Below, piece after piece: positions 34,818 through 42,864 of a stretch of 64,000 bases of DNA. The DNA is taken from contig ONBT01000007.1 of NCBI GenBank assembly GCA_900316075.1, forward strand, positions 1 to 64,000, written 5' to 3'. A model generated the notes under the pieces. The model ran no database searches, was not told the origin of the DNA, and saw only the letters and a list, made by a program, of their open reading frames with translations. The DNA comes from an uncultured Lachnospiraceae bacterium. Its GTDB lineage: Bacteria > Bacillota > Clostridia > Lachnospirales > Lachnospiraceae. The position numbers and the translations under genes were made by a program. Each line of letters starts with the position of its first letter. Within the stretch, counting starts at the first letter, position 1.

Positions 34818-35235
34818 AGGGGGGTCAGGTACCCTGAAAGCCGCACTGGCGTTAGGTCAGCGGACAGTTTATGTAGAAGGGGACAGGTACCCCTGTTGAT
34901 AACTCCTGCAGGCCGTGCCAGCACTGACTCAGATGGTACCTGACCCCATCAAAGGATTGCTGGCGGTGGGCTGGCGGACAGTTTATGTAGAAGGGGACAG
35001 GTACCACTGTTTATAACCCACGTCACCCGCACCAGCACTGGCTTAGAGTGTACCAGTCCCCCTCAACCGCCCGCGGCTGCTGAGCGAGAGGGCAGTAGAA
35101 GTGATGGTACCTGACCCCCGGAGAGACTACCCCCTGAAAGGTCGGCGGATGGCTGTTTTGACGGTTCCTGTCCCCCATAGAGGCCCTCTCCAGAAGGGCT
35201 GGCGGGCCGTTGTTTTTGCGGTTCCTGACCCCCGG
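34818..35235. repeat. Family A repeat cluster 14, at the RAYT gene
   Basis: The longest cluster. It holds GGGGTCAGGTACC, GGGGACAGGTACC twice, CTGTTGATAACTCCTG, a variant CTGTTTATAACC, GGTACCTGACCCC twice, and GGTTCCTGTCCCCC with GGTTCCTGACCCCC. Its right third codes for the C-terminus of the transposase on the minus strand. Confidence 0.85.
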
Positions 35236-35842
35236 GAAGGCCCCCGGCCAGGGGCTCCATCTTTGCCATTTCGCGAAGAATTTCCTCGTCGATGACAGTC
35301 GGAATTATAGGGCCCTCCACAAATTCCCGGTACTTGCGCTCCGGGTGGGAGCTTCCGAACAGGCTCAAAATCAGATCTGACGAGGCGAGAATATTATTCT
35401 CATACTCAATATATCCGCGATAGCTCGAGTATTGGTAGGCGGCGGGGTTCTGCACCATGCCGGCGCTGACCGGGTTCAGGTGGATGTAGCGCGACGCCGT
35501 CAGCAGGTAGCTTTCGTCCGTAATCATGTAGGACAGGTAGCGCGACTCGAACAGGTGCCCGGTCGCCGTCTTTGCCCGGTTGAAATAGATGGCATAATTC
35601 ATCTGCAGAAATTTCATGCACTGCCAAACCGGCGTCTCGGCCGTCCGAAGCAGCAGATGATAATGATTGCTCATGAGGCAGTACGCGAGCACCTCGCAGT
35701 CATAGCGAATCGTCATTTCCATCATCAGCCGCAGAAATTTCTGATAATCGAACCGCGTCAGAAACAGCGTCGACCGGTGCACGCCCCGGTTCATGATGTG
35801 CAGAACGGCGCCTCTTTCCCATTCTCTTCTTGTTCTCCCCAT
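35063..35842 (-). CDS. REP-associated tyrosine transposase (RAYT, Y1/TnpA-like)
   Basis: A 259-residue HUH-type single-strand transposase. MGRTRREWERGAVLHIMNRG is the usual opening, SNHYHLLLRT carries the HUH metal motif, and the segment with YRYL-like LSYMITDESYLLTASRYIHL then NPVSAGMV and YQYSSYRGY follows as in IS200/REP-associated proteins. RAYTs mobilise short palindromic repeats in other bacteria. The start 35842 has AAAGGAGG. The last about 60 residues (GGQEPQKQRPASP, GGQEPSKQP, GGQVPSLLLPSR) are translations of family A boxes, so the protein end is made of the repeat. Confidence 0.88.
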   Translation of the reverse strand: MGRTRREWERGAVLHIMNRGVHRSTLFLTRFDYQKFLRLMMEMTIRYDCEVLAYCLMSNHYHLLLRTAETPVWQCMKFLQMNYAIYFNRAKTATGHLFESRYLSYMITDESYLLTASRYIHLNPVSAGMVQNPAAYQYSSYRGYIEYENNILASSDLILSLFGSSHPERKYREFVEGPIIPTVIDEEILREMAKMEPLAGGLPGGQEPQKQRPASPSGEGLYGGQEPSKQPSADLSGGSLSGGQVPSLLLPSRSAAAGG

Positions 35843-36175
35843 GGTGTCCTCCTTTTTTGCGCGTGTACATTGCCGGAAGCGGAGTCTGTGAGACGTTACA
35901 TGAATAATGTAAACACAGAAATGAGCGTACGGAAGTTTAGCCTTCACAAGAATAATGCAAAAGAAACGGAAACTCCGCCTGGGGCAAGTACACTAAACAA
36001 TAATAACAACAATCACTTGATGGAAATTCTGCTGCGGACCCGCAGCCGACAAATGAACCCCTGCCATAGAAATCAGATGTGTTTTATGGCGAAACAATAC
36101 TATGCGGCGGGAGGTTTGTCAAGTAGAAATTTTCCGGGAAGGAGAGGGGGAAAAGGAGAGGGGGAAAATCAGCTT
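35843..36175. other. Gap between the RAYT gene and repeats
   Basis: About 330 bases without a convincing gene. It holds a TAATGTAAA copy at 35905 and short purine runs (GGAGAGGGGGAAAA twice near 36140-36165). Confidence 0.5.
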
Positions 36176-36251
36176 CGCTCGCCCACGGCTCGCCCACGGC
36201 TCGCTCAGATACTCTCGTCCTGCCTCGCTCGCCCATGGCTCGCTCAGATAC
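36176..36251. repeat. Family B repeat (CTCGCTCGCCCAxGGCTCGCTC)
   Basis: Copies of CTCGCCCA(C/T)GGCTCGC with CTCAGATAC. The same element lies in opposite orientation at 40550-40712. Confidence 0.75.
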
Positions 36252-36252
36252 C

Positions 36253-36496
36253 CGGGGTCAGGAACCACTGCCGAAAGTAGCTACAGCCCTTGCCAGCTCT
36301 GGCCCGGAGGGGGACAGGAACCCGAAGAACCGCTTTAGCGCTGGTTTAGCGGACTGTTTATGTAGTGGGGGACAGGTACCAATGTTGATAACTCTTGGCG
36401 ACCGCACCGGCACTGGCTTTGATGGTACCTGACCCCCTCTAAGACCCGCCGGTACTGGGCGGGAGGGCGGTTGAAGTAGTGGTTCCTGACCCCCTA
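36253..36496. repeat. Family A repeat cluster 15
   Basis: Directly abuts family B. Contains GGGGTCAGGAACC, GGGGACAGGAACC, GTTTATGTAG, GGGGACAGGTACC with TGTTGATAACTC, GGTACCTGACCCCC and GGTTCCTGACCCCC. Confidence 0.85.
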
Positions 36497-36556
36497 TACG
36501 CCCGTCAGCTCCCTGTTCCAGCCTTTATACCGCTGGTATAAAAGCGCCGCGAGGCC

Positions 36557-36584
36557 TTGACAGGGCCGAATCCTCTGCTAAAAT
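36557..36584 (+). promoter_or_regulatory. Promoter of surface protein 2
   Basis: TTGACA at 36557-36562 and TAAAAT at 36579-36584 with 16 bases between them; transcription would begin about 70 bases before the start codon. Confidence 0.7.
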
Positions 36585-36659
36585 TAATTGTAGCTGGGCC
36601 CGGGGGTACTGACCCGCCGTCGGGTGACAGTTGTTTCTAGAAAGGAAGGAAACAGAAGA

Positions 36660-38795
36660 ATGAAGAATGTAACTATTAAGAAGCTTTCTGCTGCAGCGCT
36701 TGCTGCCGTGATGGCTGTTTCATTCGCTCCTGCAGCGAGCTTGAATGTATTCGCCAACCCGGCAAATAAGGATGCGGTAGGAAACGAGACCATCGATGCG
36801 ACCGGCTCATATACGTTGGTCAGCAGTACGGCTGTTACCGTGAATTCTACGGCGACAGGTACGGTAAACATCGATTTGAATGGACAGAATGTTACGGTCA
36901 CAATTGCTTCCGGAAACAAGGCCAATGTCGCACTTTATGACACGGATGGTATCCGGGATACGACAAAGGCCGGCGATGTCCGTTATGCAACACTGACAGT
37001 TTCAGGCGAGAGCAATACGCCGTCTCTGTCGATAAGCGGAAATGTCAACACGAAGGCGGTAAATCCCACAGGCCTCAAGGGTACGGACAACGTAGCCGCA
37101 ACAGGAACCCAACCGGTTGCCCTGATTGGCGGTGTTTATTATGTCGGGAACAAGGCAATCAATACGGCCACTGATGGACAAAATATTTCCGCAGTAAACG
37201 GGGCTGTTGTTATTGATGAGCTCGATGACGGAAAGTCCGCTACCATTGTTTCCGGGGCAAATCACGATACCAGTATCAAGGTCACTGCTACCCCTTCGAA
37301 GGTTTCCCTGACCGACATCAAGACAACTTATACTTATTATACGGGTACAAGCAGCCGGACCGGCAGCGGTTCCTATACGGCAGATGCCTGGTATGCAGGT
37401 GACTCCGCAAAGGCTGCTGTGGAAGGCCTTACGGTGCCTACGACCGGAAGTATTATTCCTGCATCCGGGGAAAAGGTTTATTCCATCCCTTCCTACGCAA
37501 GAGCCATCACCGTTTCAATGAACGGAGATTCCTGGACAGGTACAATTTCCAAAACCGGTGACATTGATTCTCAGCAGACAGATGCTGCTACAGAGCGGAA
37601 TCACGTATTCGGCCTGACCTACTTCACGGCAGATCCCAGTGCCTATACGACTGGTACCGTCGCTGCTATCGACAGCAACAAGTACGTCCTTGGCACGAAC
37701 AAGCTGAAAGCAGTTACCAAGGAGAGCGCCAAGACTTCGGTTAAAGTCATCCGCGGCAATGCGTATACTTCGGCTGACGGCAACAAGAATTCTACAGATA
37801 CCTTTACCGTGAACAGTGGTGTTACCGTTTCCGGACCTGCAGATGAATCTGTTGTTGTAGAAACTGTTACAACTGTCCAGGGAAATACGACAACCGTTTC
37901 AAATTCAGCTATCGTCTTCGGTACAAGCGAGAGCATATCAGGTACATATGCAAAGCCTACAGGCATCGAATCTAAGCGCAACGTCAATGTAGCTCAGGTA
38001 GCCCAGGGCGCAACGGTTGATCTCACGGCGGCCGACGAAGTCACGGTTTCCAGAGGAAGCGGGGTAGGATATTATTCATATCCTTCTTCTACAACAGAGA
38101 CCAAGTACTCCTTCGGTCCCACGACTGTCATCACGAACGCTTTCAAGAACTTCGTCGCTCCTCATACGGCAAACGGCCTGACCATTCCTGCCGTCAATGA
38201 CACAGTCAAAGCCACATCGGTCTTCGCTTCCAAGGAGATCAAGACTACGGTGTCCGGCGTAGCAAAGACCGTCACCATCAAGGGCGAAACTTCCGCAAAG
38301 GTTACGGCTACAAGCGGCGATACCCAGACCTGGGAAGTCAATGCGGACGCCAAGTCCACGGCTGCTCCCGTCGTTACGTACCGTCTGTACGACCGGAACA
38401 GGGGCGAGCACCTCTACACCTACAGCAGCCTTGAGCGGGATATGCTTGTGAAGGCCGGCTGGAAGGAAGAGCCTTCGAACATCAAGGTTCTGCCCGTTTC
38501 CGCCAGCGAAGGCATTGCCATCTACCGTGTTTACAACCCCAACTTCGGCGGCACCCACATGTATACCCAGAATCCCGCCGAGGTTCAGTTCCTGCTGCAG
38601 AACGGCTGGAAGGAAGGCAAGGTCGTCTTCAGGACCGCTGCATCCACGACGGCCGGCGCAGTTCCCGTTTACCGTCTGAAGAACCCCAACAGCAAGAACG
38701 GTGAGCACCAGTTCACGACATCCGCCGCTGAGCGCGCGATGCTCCTGAATGCCTCCTGGGGCGATGAGGGAATTGCCTTCTACTCCTTTAAGTGA
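36660..38795 (+). CDS. Secreted surface protein 2 with three C-terminal DUF5648 repeats
   Basis: A 711-residue paralogue of the protein at 21960. The signal peptide is almost the same (MKNVTIKKLSAAALAAVMAV, then SFAPAASLNVFA). The middle is Thr/Ser/Val-rich and diverged, but shares blocks such as TYFTADPSAY, VIRGNAY and a VAQGATVDL-like stretch. Three DUF5648 repeats close the protein (YRLYDRNRGEHLYTYSSLER, YRVYNPNFGGTHMYTQNPAE, YRLKNPNSKNGEHQFTTSAA). No anchor motif. The ribosome binding site is AGAAAGGAAGGAAA. Confidence 0.8.
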   Translation: MKNVTIKKLSAAALAAVMAVSFAPAASLNVFANPANKDAVGNETIDATGSYTLVSSTAVTVNSTATGTVNIDLNGQNVTVTIASGNKANVALYDTDGIRDTTKAGDVRYATLTVSGESNTPSLSISGNVNTKAVNPTGLKGTDNVAATGTQPVALIGGVYYVGNKAINTATDGQNISAVNGAVVIDELDDGKSATIVSGANHDTSIKVTATPSKVSLTDIKTTYTYYTGTSSRTGSGSYTADAWYAGDSAKAAVEGLTVPTTGSIIPASGEKVYSIPSYARAITVSMNGDSWTGTISKTGDIDSQQTDAATERNHVFGLTYFTADPSAYTTGTVAAIDSNKYVLGTNKLKAVTKESAKTSVKVIRGNAYTSADGNKNSTDTFTVNSGVTVSGPADESVVVETVTTVQGNTTTVSNSAIVFGTSESISGTYAKPTGIESKRNVNVAQVAQGATVDLTAADEVTVSRGSGVGYYSYPSSTTETKYSFGPTTVITNAFKNFVAPHTANGLTIPAVNDTVKATSVFASKEIKTTVSGVAKTVTIKGETSAKVTATSGDTQTWEVNADAKSTAAPVVTYRLYDRNRGEHLYTYSSLERDMLVKAGWKEEPSNIKVLPVSASEGIAIYRVYNPNFGGTHMYTQNPAEVQFLLQNGWKEGKVVFRTAASTTAGAVPVYRLKNPNSKNGEHQFTTSAAERAMLLNASWGDEGIAFYSFK

Positions 38796-38834
38796 TGCGT
38801 TAGTACTTTTCATAGTAATTTAATGCAATACAGA

Positions 38835-38867
38835 AACTCCGGTTCCCACAAGGGGGCCGGAGTTTTT
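38835..38867 (+). terminator. Terminator after surface protein 2
   Basis: Stem AACTCCGG/CCGGAGTT followed by six T. Confidence 0.8.
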
Positions 38868-38876
38868 TGTTAAATG

Positions 38877-39117
38877 AGGGTCAGGTACCACTGTTGATAA
38901 CTGCTGTAGGCCGCGCTGGTGTTGACTTAGAGGGGGTCAGGTACTCTCAATGAGCCGCCGCTGTTGGGCGGGAGGGCTGTTTATGTAGTGGGGGTCAGGT
39001 ACCGCTGTTGATAACTGCTGTAATCCGCACTGGGACTGGATTTGATGGTACCTGACTCCTTCTCTTCCTTTGCTGACACGGCTGCCAGCCGTTTTCCGAG
39101 GTGGTTCCTGACCCTCT
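38877..39117. repeat. Family A repeat cluster 16
   Basis: Two GGGGTCAGGTACC-CTGTTGATAACT units about 115 bases apart; closes GGTTCCTGACCC. Confidence 0.85.
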
Positions 39118-39184
39118 AAACCCTTCCGCAAGATTTGGCTACTTTGGAAAGCGGATTCGGCAAGCGCGTTTTTCTTTTCGGGAG

Positions 39185-39221
39185 TATATTCTAGACAGTT
39201 CAAGAGAGAAAGAACTTGAAC
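39185..39221 (+). promoter_or_regulatory. Possible promoter and operator of the 27-aa peptide gene
   Basis: A TATATT -10-like box at 39185-39190 is followed at once by a perfect 7-bp inverted repeat GTTCAAG (39198-39204) / CTTGAAC (39215-39221). No good -35 box is seen, which would fit an activated promoter. Confidence 0.45.
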
Positions 39222-39269
39222 AGCGGCAGACGGCCGCAGAAGAAAAGAAGAGGAAAGGAAGTGTTACAC

Positions 39270-39353
39270 ATGCTGAAGTTCATCAAGGAATCTTGGAACG
39301 AGTACGTTGAATTCGTTGGTAAGTATGGCGTTTCCAATTTCCGTCTTTTCTGA
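39270..39353 (+). CDS. 27-residue peptide of unknown function
   Basis: Frame MLKFIKESWNEYVEFVGKYG, then VSNFRLF and TGA. GAGGAAAGGAAG lies about 10 bases upstream and a strong terminator 50 bases downstream. Codons are those of well-expressed genes (AAG, TTC, GTT, GGT, CGT). The peptide is amphipathic and aromatic, ends in a hydrophobic residue and has no signal sequence or Cys. It is not an AgrD-type peptide that I recognise. It stands alone between surface protein 2 and the FNT channel. Confidence 0.5.
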   Translation: MLKFIKESWNEYVEFVGKYGVSNFRLF

Positions 39354-39404
39354 TTTACCATTGCCAACCCCTTTTTATTTTTTATAACCCCCCTTTTGCA
39401 AAAA

Positions 39405-39433
39405 GGCCCTGCATCCCCCTGCAGGGTCTTTTT
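39405..39433 (+). terminator. Terminator after the 27-aa peptide gene
   Basis: Stem CCCTGCA/TGCAGGG with a C-rich loop and a CTTTTT tail. Confidence 0.8.
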
Positions 39434-39563
39434 GTGTGCAGCGATTCGAAGAGCCCCCGCACATGTTTGTTTGTGAAGGAGAATTCTATGTTATAATAAT
39501 GCAGCCCGCCGGGTTTCCCGCGCGGGGGACACTTCCGGTTCATATATCAGAAAGGACATCGCC

Positions 39564-40418
39564 ATGTTCAAAGACACGTACGACGCCACCGCAAACACAG
39601 CCGCCGCCAAGGTTTCCTTCATGAAAAAGAACCCGGCCGGCTTTTTCATCCTCTCCATGCTGGCCGGGGCCTACATCGGCTTCGGCGTCCTGCTGGCCTT
39701 TACAATTGGCGGCCTTCTGAACGGGCAGCCTTACGCCAAGGTTGTGATGGGCTTATCTTTCGGGGTTGCCCTCTCTCTTGTGGTAATTGCGGGGGCCGAG
39801 CTCTTCACCGGAAATAACCTCGTTCTGTCGGCCGGGGTTTTTAAAGGGACGGTGAAGATGCGCGAGGCCCTGGGCCTCTGGTTTTTCTGCTGGGTGGGAA
39901 ACGCCTGCGGAAGCATTCTTCTTGCTTTCATATATAAGGCTACCGGCCTCGGCACCGGCGATGTGGCTGCTTTCATGGCAAATGCCGCCCTTGGGAAGAT
40001 GACGGCAGGCCCCGGCGCCCTGATTGCACGCGGTATCCTCTGCAACATCTTGGTCTGCCTGGCCGTCTGGTCCGCCAATCGCTGCAAGAGCGACTCCGGC
40101 AAGCTCATTATGATCTTCTGGTGCCTCTTCGCCTTCATCACGACCGGCTTCGAGCATAGCGTTGCCAATATGACTCTTCTTACCATAGCGCTTCTGACTC
40201 CGGCCGGGACTGCTGTCTCTATTGGCGGCTGGTTCTATAACCTCCTTCTGGTCACTCTCGGGAATATGATCGGTGGAATAGTATTCGTGTCGCTTCCAAG
40301 GAGTAGGGGGTCAGGAACCGCGACTGAAAATCGCTGTCGGCCACGTGGCTGCTGCCTGAGAAGGTACCTGACCCCGCCAGAGTCAATACCGGAGCGGGCT
40401 GAAGAGGGGGTTATTTAA
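39564..40418 (+). CDS. Formate/nitrite transporter (FNT) family channel
   Basis: A 284-residue membrane channel with six hydrophobic segments. FNT marks are GAYIGFGVLLAFTIGG, AGAELFTGNN with the pore-lining region, GWFYNLLLVTLGNMIGG and NxxHSVANM (EHSVANMT) with the central His. It may carry formate, nitrite or hydrosulfide; the substrate is not certain. The native C-terminus ends near GGIVFVSLP. The following 36 residues (RSRGSGTATENRCRP and onward) are read from repeat cluster 17 and replace the usual basic tail. Confidence 0.87.
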   Translation: MFKDTYDATANTAAAKVSFMKKNPAGFFILSMLAGAYIGFGVLLAFTIGGLLNGQPYAKVVMGLSFGVALSLVVIAGAELFTGNNLVLSAGVFKGTVKMREALGLWFFCWVGNACGSILLAFIYKATGLGTGDVAAFMANAALGKMTAGPGALIARGILCNILVCLAVWSANRCKSDSGKLIMIFWCLFAFITTGFEHSVANMTLLTIALLTPAGTAVSIGGWFYNLLLVTLGNMIGGIVFVSLPRSRGSGTATENRCRPRGCCLRRYLTPPESIPERAEEGVI

Positions 40419-40549
40419 TGGGGGACAGGTACCGCTGTTGATAACCCATGCCGGCCGCACCGGTGCTGGCTGAGAGGGTACCTGACCCCGCGGAAACCGC
40501 GCCGCCACTGGCTTGGAGGCTTGTCGGGGAGGTGGTTCCTGACCCCCGG
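40305..40549. repeat. Family A repeat cluster 17
   Basis: Starts inside the FNT gene with GGGGGTCAGGAACC; holds GGTACCTGACCCC, GGGGGACAGGTACC with CTGTTGATAACC, and GGTTCCTGACCCCC. Confidence 0.85.
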
Positions 40550-40712
40550 GCCACGGAGTACCCGAGCGAGCCTTGGGCGAGCGAGGCCTTCCTCCCCTCC
40601 CGGCGGACGGGGCCTTCCACGGAGTACCCGAGCGAGCCTTGGGCGAGCGAGGGTTTCTCCGGACGGATGTACCTGAGCGAGCCTTGGGCGAGCGAGGCCC
40701 TTTTTTCCCTCT
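40550..40712. repeat. Family B repeat array (GAGCGAGCCTTGGGCGAGCGAG)
   Basis: Three copies of GAGCGAGCCTTGGGCGAGCG, two preceded by GGAGTACCC and one by TGTACCT. Spacings are about 70 and 48 bases. Abuts family A cluster 17, as at 36176-36253. Confidence 0.8.
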
Positions 40713-40777
40713 TCCTGCCCTGCACCCTGCAACCCATTGTTGAAGCCGATGCCCAAAAAGTGTATATTTAGAAAGCT

Positions 40778-42679
40778 ATGGAAAAGAAAAAAACCGTCAG
40801 TCAGACACGCACGAAACTCTATATCCGAACCCTCATCATCGTTTTTTTCGACATTGTGACCCTGTCGCTTTCCGGCTTTGTGGCCCTGTGGGTGCGGTTC
40901 GACTTCAGCATCAACCAGATCCCGGCGAACTTCCTCGAGACGCAGATCCGCATGACCCCCATGGTCGTGGCCTCGTTCCTGATTATCTATTATTTCTGTA
41001 AACTCTACCATTCGGTGTGGCGTTTCGCCTCGGTGTCCGAACTATCGCGAATCGTCCTGGCCTACGTCATCATCGTCCCGGTCTTCATCGTCGAGCACCT
41101 GGTCGGCGGCTTCCACATGCCGCGCAGCACCTACCTGATCGCCTATACGCTGGACTTCCTGACCTGCGTGGCTATCCGCTTTTCCTACCGGATTTTCCGC
41201 TACTGGGCGAACCGGCGAAGGACGGCGCGGACGGACGACGCCGAGCGGGTCATGGTCATCGGGGCAGGAAGCGCCGCCAGGGAGCTCCTGGCCGATATCT
41301 CTGTCTCCGAGCGCGTGCGTTACCAGGTGGTTTGCATTATTGATGATAATGTAAACAACCGGGGCAAGTATATCGGGAACATTCCGATTGTAGGCGGCCG
41401 CGACGACATCCCGGAAATGGCCGTCAAATATGATGTCACAAGAATAATATTTGCGATTCCGTCAGCCGACGCCGCCACGCGGAAAGCGATCTTGAACATC
41501 GCGAAAAGCACGGGCTGCAAGCTGCAGGTCATCCCGGGCCTGTCCCAGCTGGCCTCCGGTGAGGTCCACGTGACCCAGCTCCGCGACGTCGACATCACCG
41601 ACCTCCTGGGCCGGGGCGAGATCCATGTAAATAATGAAGAGATTTTCGAAGCCATCCACGGGAAAACGATTCTTGTGACCGGGGGCGGCGGCTCCATCGG
41701 CTCCGAGCTTTGCCGGCAGATTGCGGCTGCAGGCCCCAGACAGCTCATTATTTTCGATATTTATGAGAATAATGCATATGACATCCAGCAGGAGCTCCGC
41801 CACGATTATCCTGAGCTCAACCTCGTGACCCTGATCGGGTCGGTCCGGAACACGAACCGGGTGAACTGGCTGCTTCGGGCCTATAAGCCGGACGTCGTCT
41901 ACCACGCGGCGGCCCACAAGCACGTCCCCCTCATGGAGGATTCGCCGGATGAGGCCATCAAGAATAATGTCCTCGGGACTCTCAAAATGGGCACTGCGGC
42001 GGCCGAGAACGGAGTGAAGCGCTTCCTATTAATCTCCACCGACAAGGCTGTGAATCCTACCAACGTCATGGGGGCCTCGAAGCGGATCTGCGAGCTCGTG
42101 ATTCAAATGCTGGACCGGAAATATCCGGGTACGACCTTCTGCGCCGTCCGCTTCGGAAATGTGCTTGGCAGTAACGGCTCCGTCATTCCTCTTTTTAAGA
42201 AACAGATTGCGGCGGGCGGCCCCGTAACCGTCACGGACAAGAATATCATCCGCTATTTCATGACGATTCCGGAAGCTGTGTCGCTTGTCCTCCAGGCCGG
42301 CCACTACGCCAAAGGCGGGGAAATCTTCGTGCTCGATATGGGAGAGCCCGTGAAAATCGATGACATGGCCCGCCGCATGATCGAGCTCTCCGGCTTCACC
42401 CCCGACGTGGATATCGAAATCGTCTACACGGGCCTACGCCCGGGTGAGAAGCTTTACGAAGAGACCCTGATCGATAAAGAGCACAAACATCTGTCAGAGA
42501 CGGCGAACTCCACAATCTTCGTTGAAGACCCCTATCCCCTGGATGACGCCTGGTTCATGGACGAGCTGAAGAAGCTCGAGAACGCCTCCAAATCCGAGGT
42601 CTCCGGCGACAAAATCCGGGCCCTGATCCGGGAGGTCGTCCCGACCTTCGTCCCCGACCGCGACCGCAAAAAAGCTTGA
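40778..42679 (+). CDS. CapD/PglF-type UDP-sugar 4,6-dehydratase (polysaccharide biosynthesis)
   Basis: A 633-residue membrane enzyme. Four N-terminal membrane segments (residues about 15-125) are followed by a CoA-binding-like domain (VMVIGAGSAARELLADI) and a C-terminal short-chain dehydrogenase domain. The latter has TILVTGGGGSIGSELCRQ (NAD site), HAAAHKHVPLME, LLISTDKAVNPTNVMGASKR and GLRPGEKLYEE. Relatives make 4-keto-6-deoxy UDP-sugars for capsule or glycoprotein. There are no other polysaccharide genes next to it. It contains three of the AT-rich NN-type codon runs, one with TAATGTAAA at 41347. Confidence 0.87.
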   Translation: MEKKKTVSQTRTKLYIRTLIIVFFDIVTLSLSGFVALWVRFDFSINQIPANFLETQIRMTPMVVASFLIIYYFCKLYHSVWRFASVSELSRIVLAYVIIVPVFIVEHLVGGFHMPRSTYLIAYTLDFLTCVAIRFSYRIFRYWANRRRTARTDDAERVMVIGAGSAARELLADISVSERVRYQVVCIIDDNVNNRGKYIGNIPIVGGRDDIPEMAVKYDVTRIIFAIPSADAATRKAILNIAKSTGCKLQVIPGLSQLASGEVHVTQLRDVDITDLLGRGEIHVNNEEIFEAIHGKTILVTGGGGSIGSELCRQIAAAGPRQLIIFDIYENNAYDIQQELRHDYPELNLVTLIGSVRNTNRVNWLLRAYKPDVVYHAAAHKHVPLMEDSPDEAIKNNVLGTLKMGTAAAENGVKRFLLISTDKAVNPTNVMGASKRICELVIQMLDRKYPGTTFCAVRFGNVLGSNGSVIPLFKKQIAAGGPVTVTDKNIIRYFMTIPEAVSLVLQAGHYAKGGEIFVLDMGEPVKIDDMARRMIELSGFTPDVDIEIVYTGLRPGEKLYEETLIDKEHKHLSETANSTIFVEDPYPLDDAWFMDELKKLENASKSEVSGDKIRALIREVVPTFVPDRDRKKA

Positions 42680-42684
42680 CAGGC

Positions 42685-42734
42685 AAGCCCTGTTTTCCGG
42701 TTTCCTAGAACCGTTGAAAACAGGGCTTTTTCAT
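42685..42734 (+). terminator. Terminator after the CapD-type gene
   Basis: Stem AAGCCCTGTTTTC/GAAAACAGGGCTT followed by TTTTTC. Confidence 0.85.
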
Positions 42735-42739
42735 ACCGA

Positions 42740-42862
42740 AAATTGTATAGGATTGTATCGATTTGCCTGTCACGGACAAATCTCCAGTTTCCTGAGGCCT
42801 TTGCAAATAGGGCCTGGCGGCAGACTAAATTGTATTTGATTGTACTGATTTGACAGGCAAAC
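42740..42862. repeat. Two copies of an AAATTGTAT-GATTGTA-GATTT element
   Basis: Copies at 42740-42771 and 42827-42862 share AAATTGTATnnGATTGTA and GATTTG, ending in CCTGTC or ACAGGCAAAC. A third copy spans the umuC start at 54426-54463. The gap has no gene. Confidence 0.6.
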
Positions 42863-42864
42863 TG

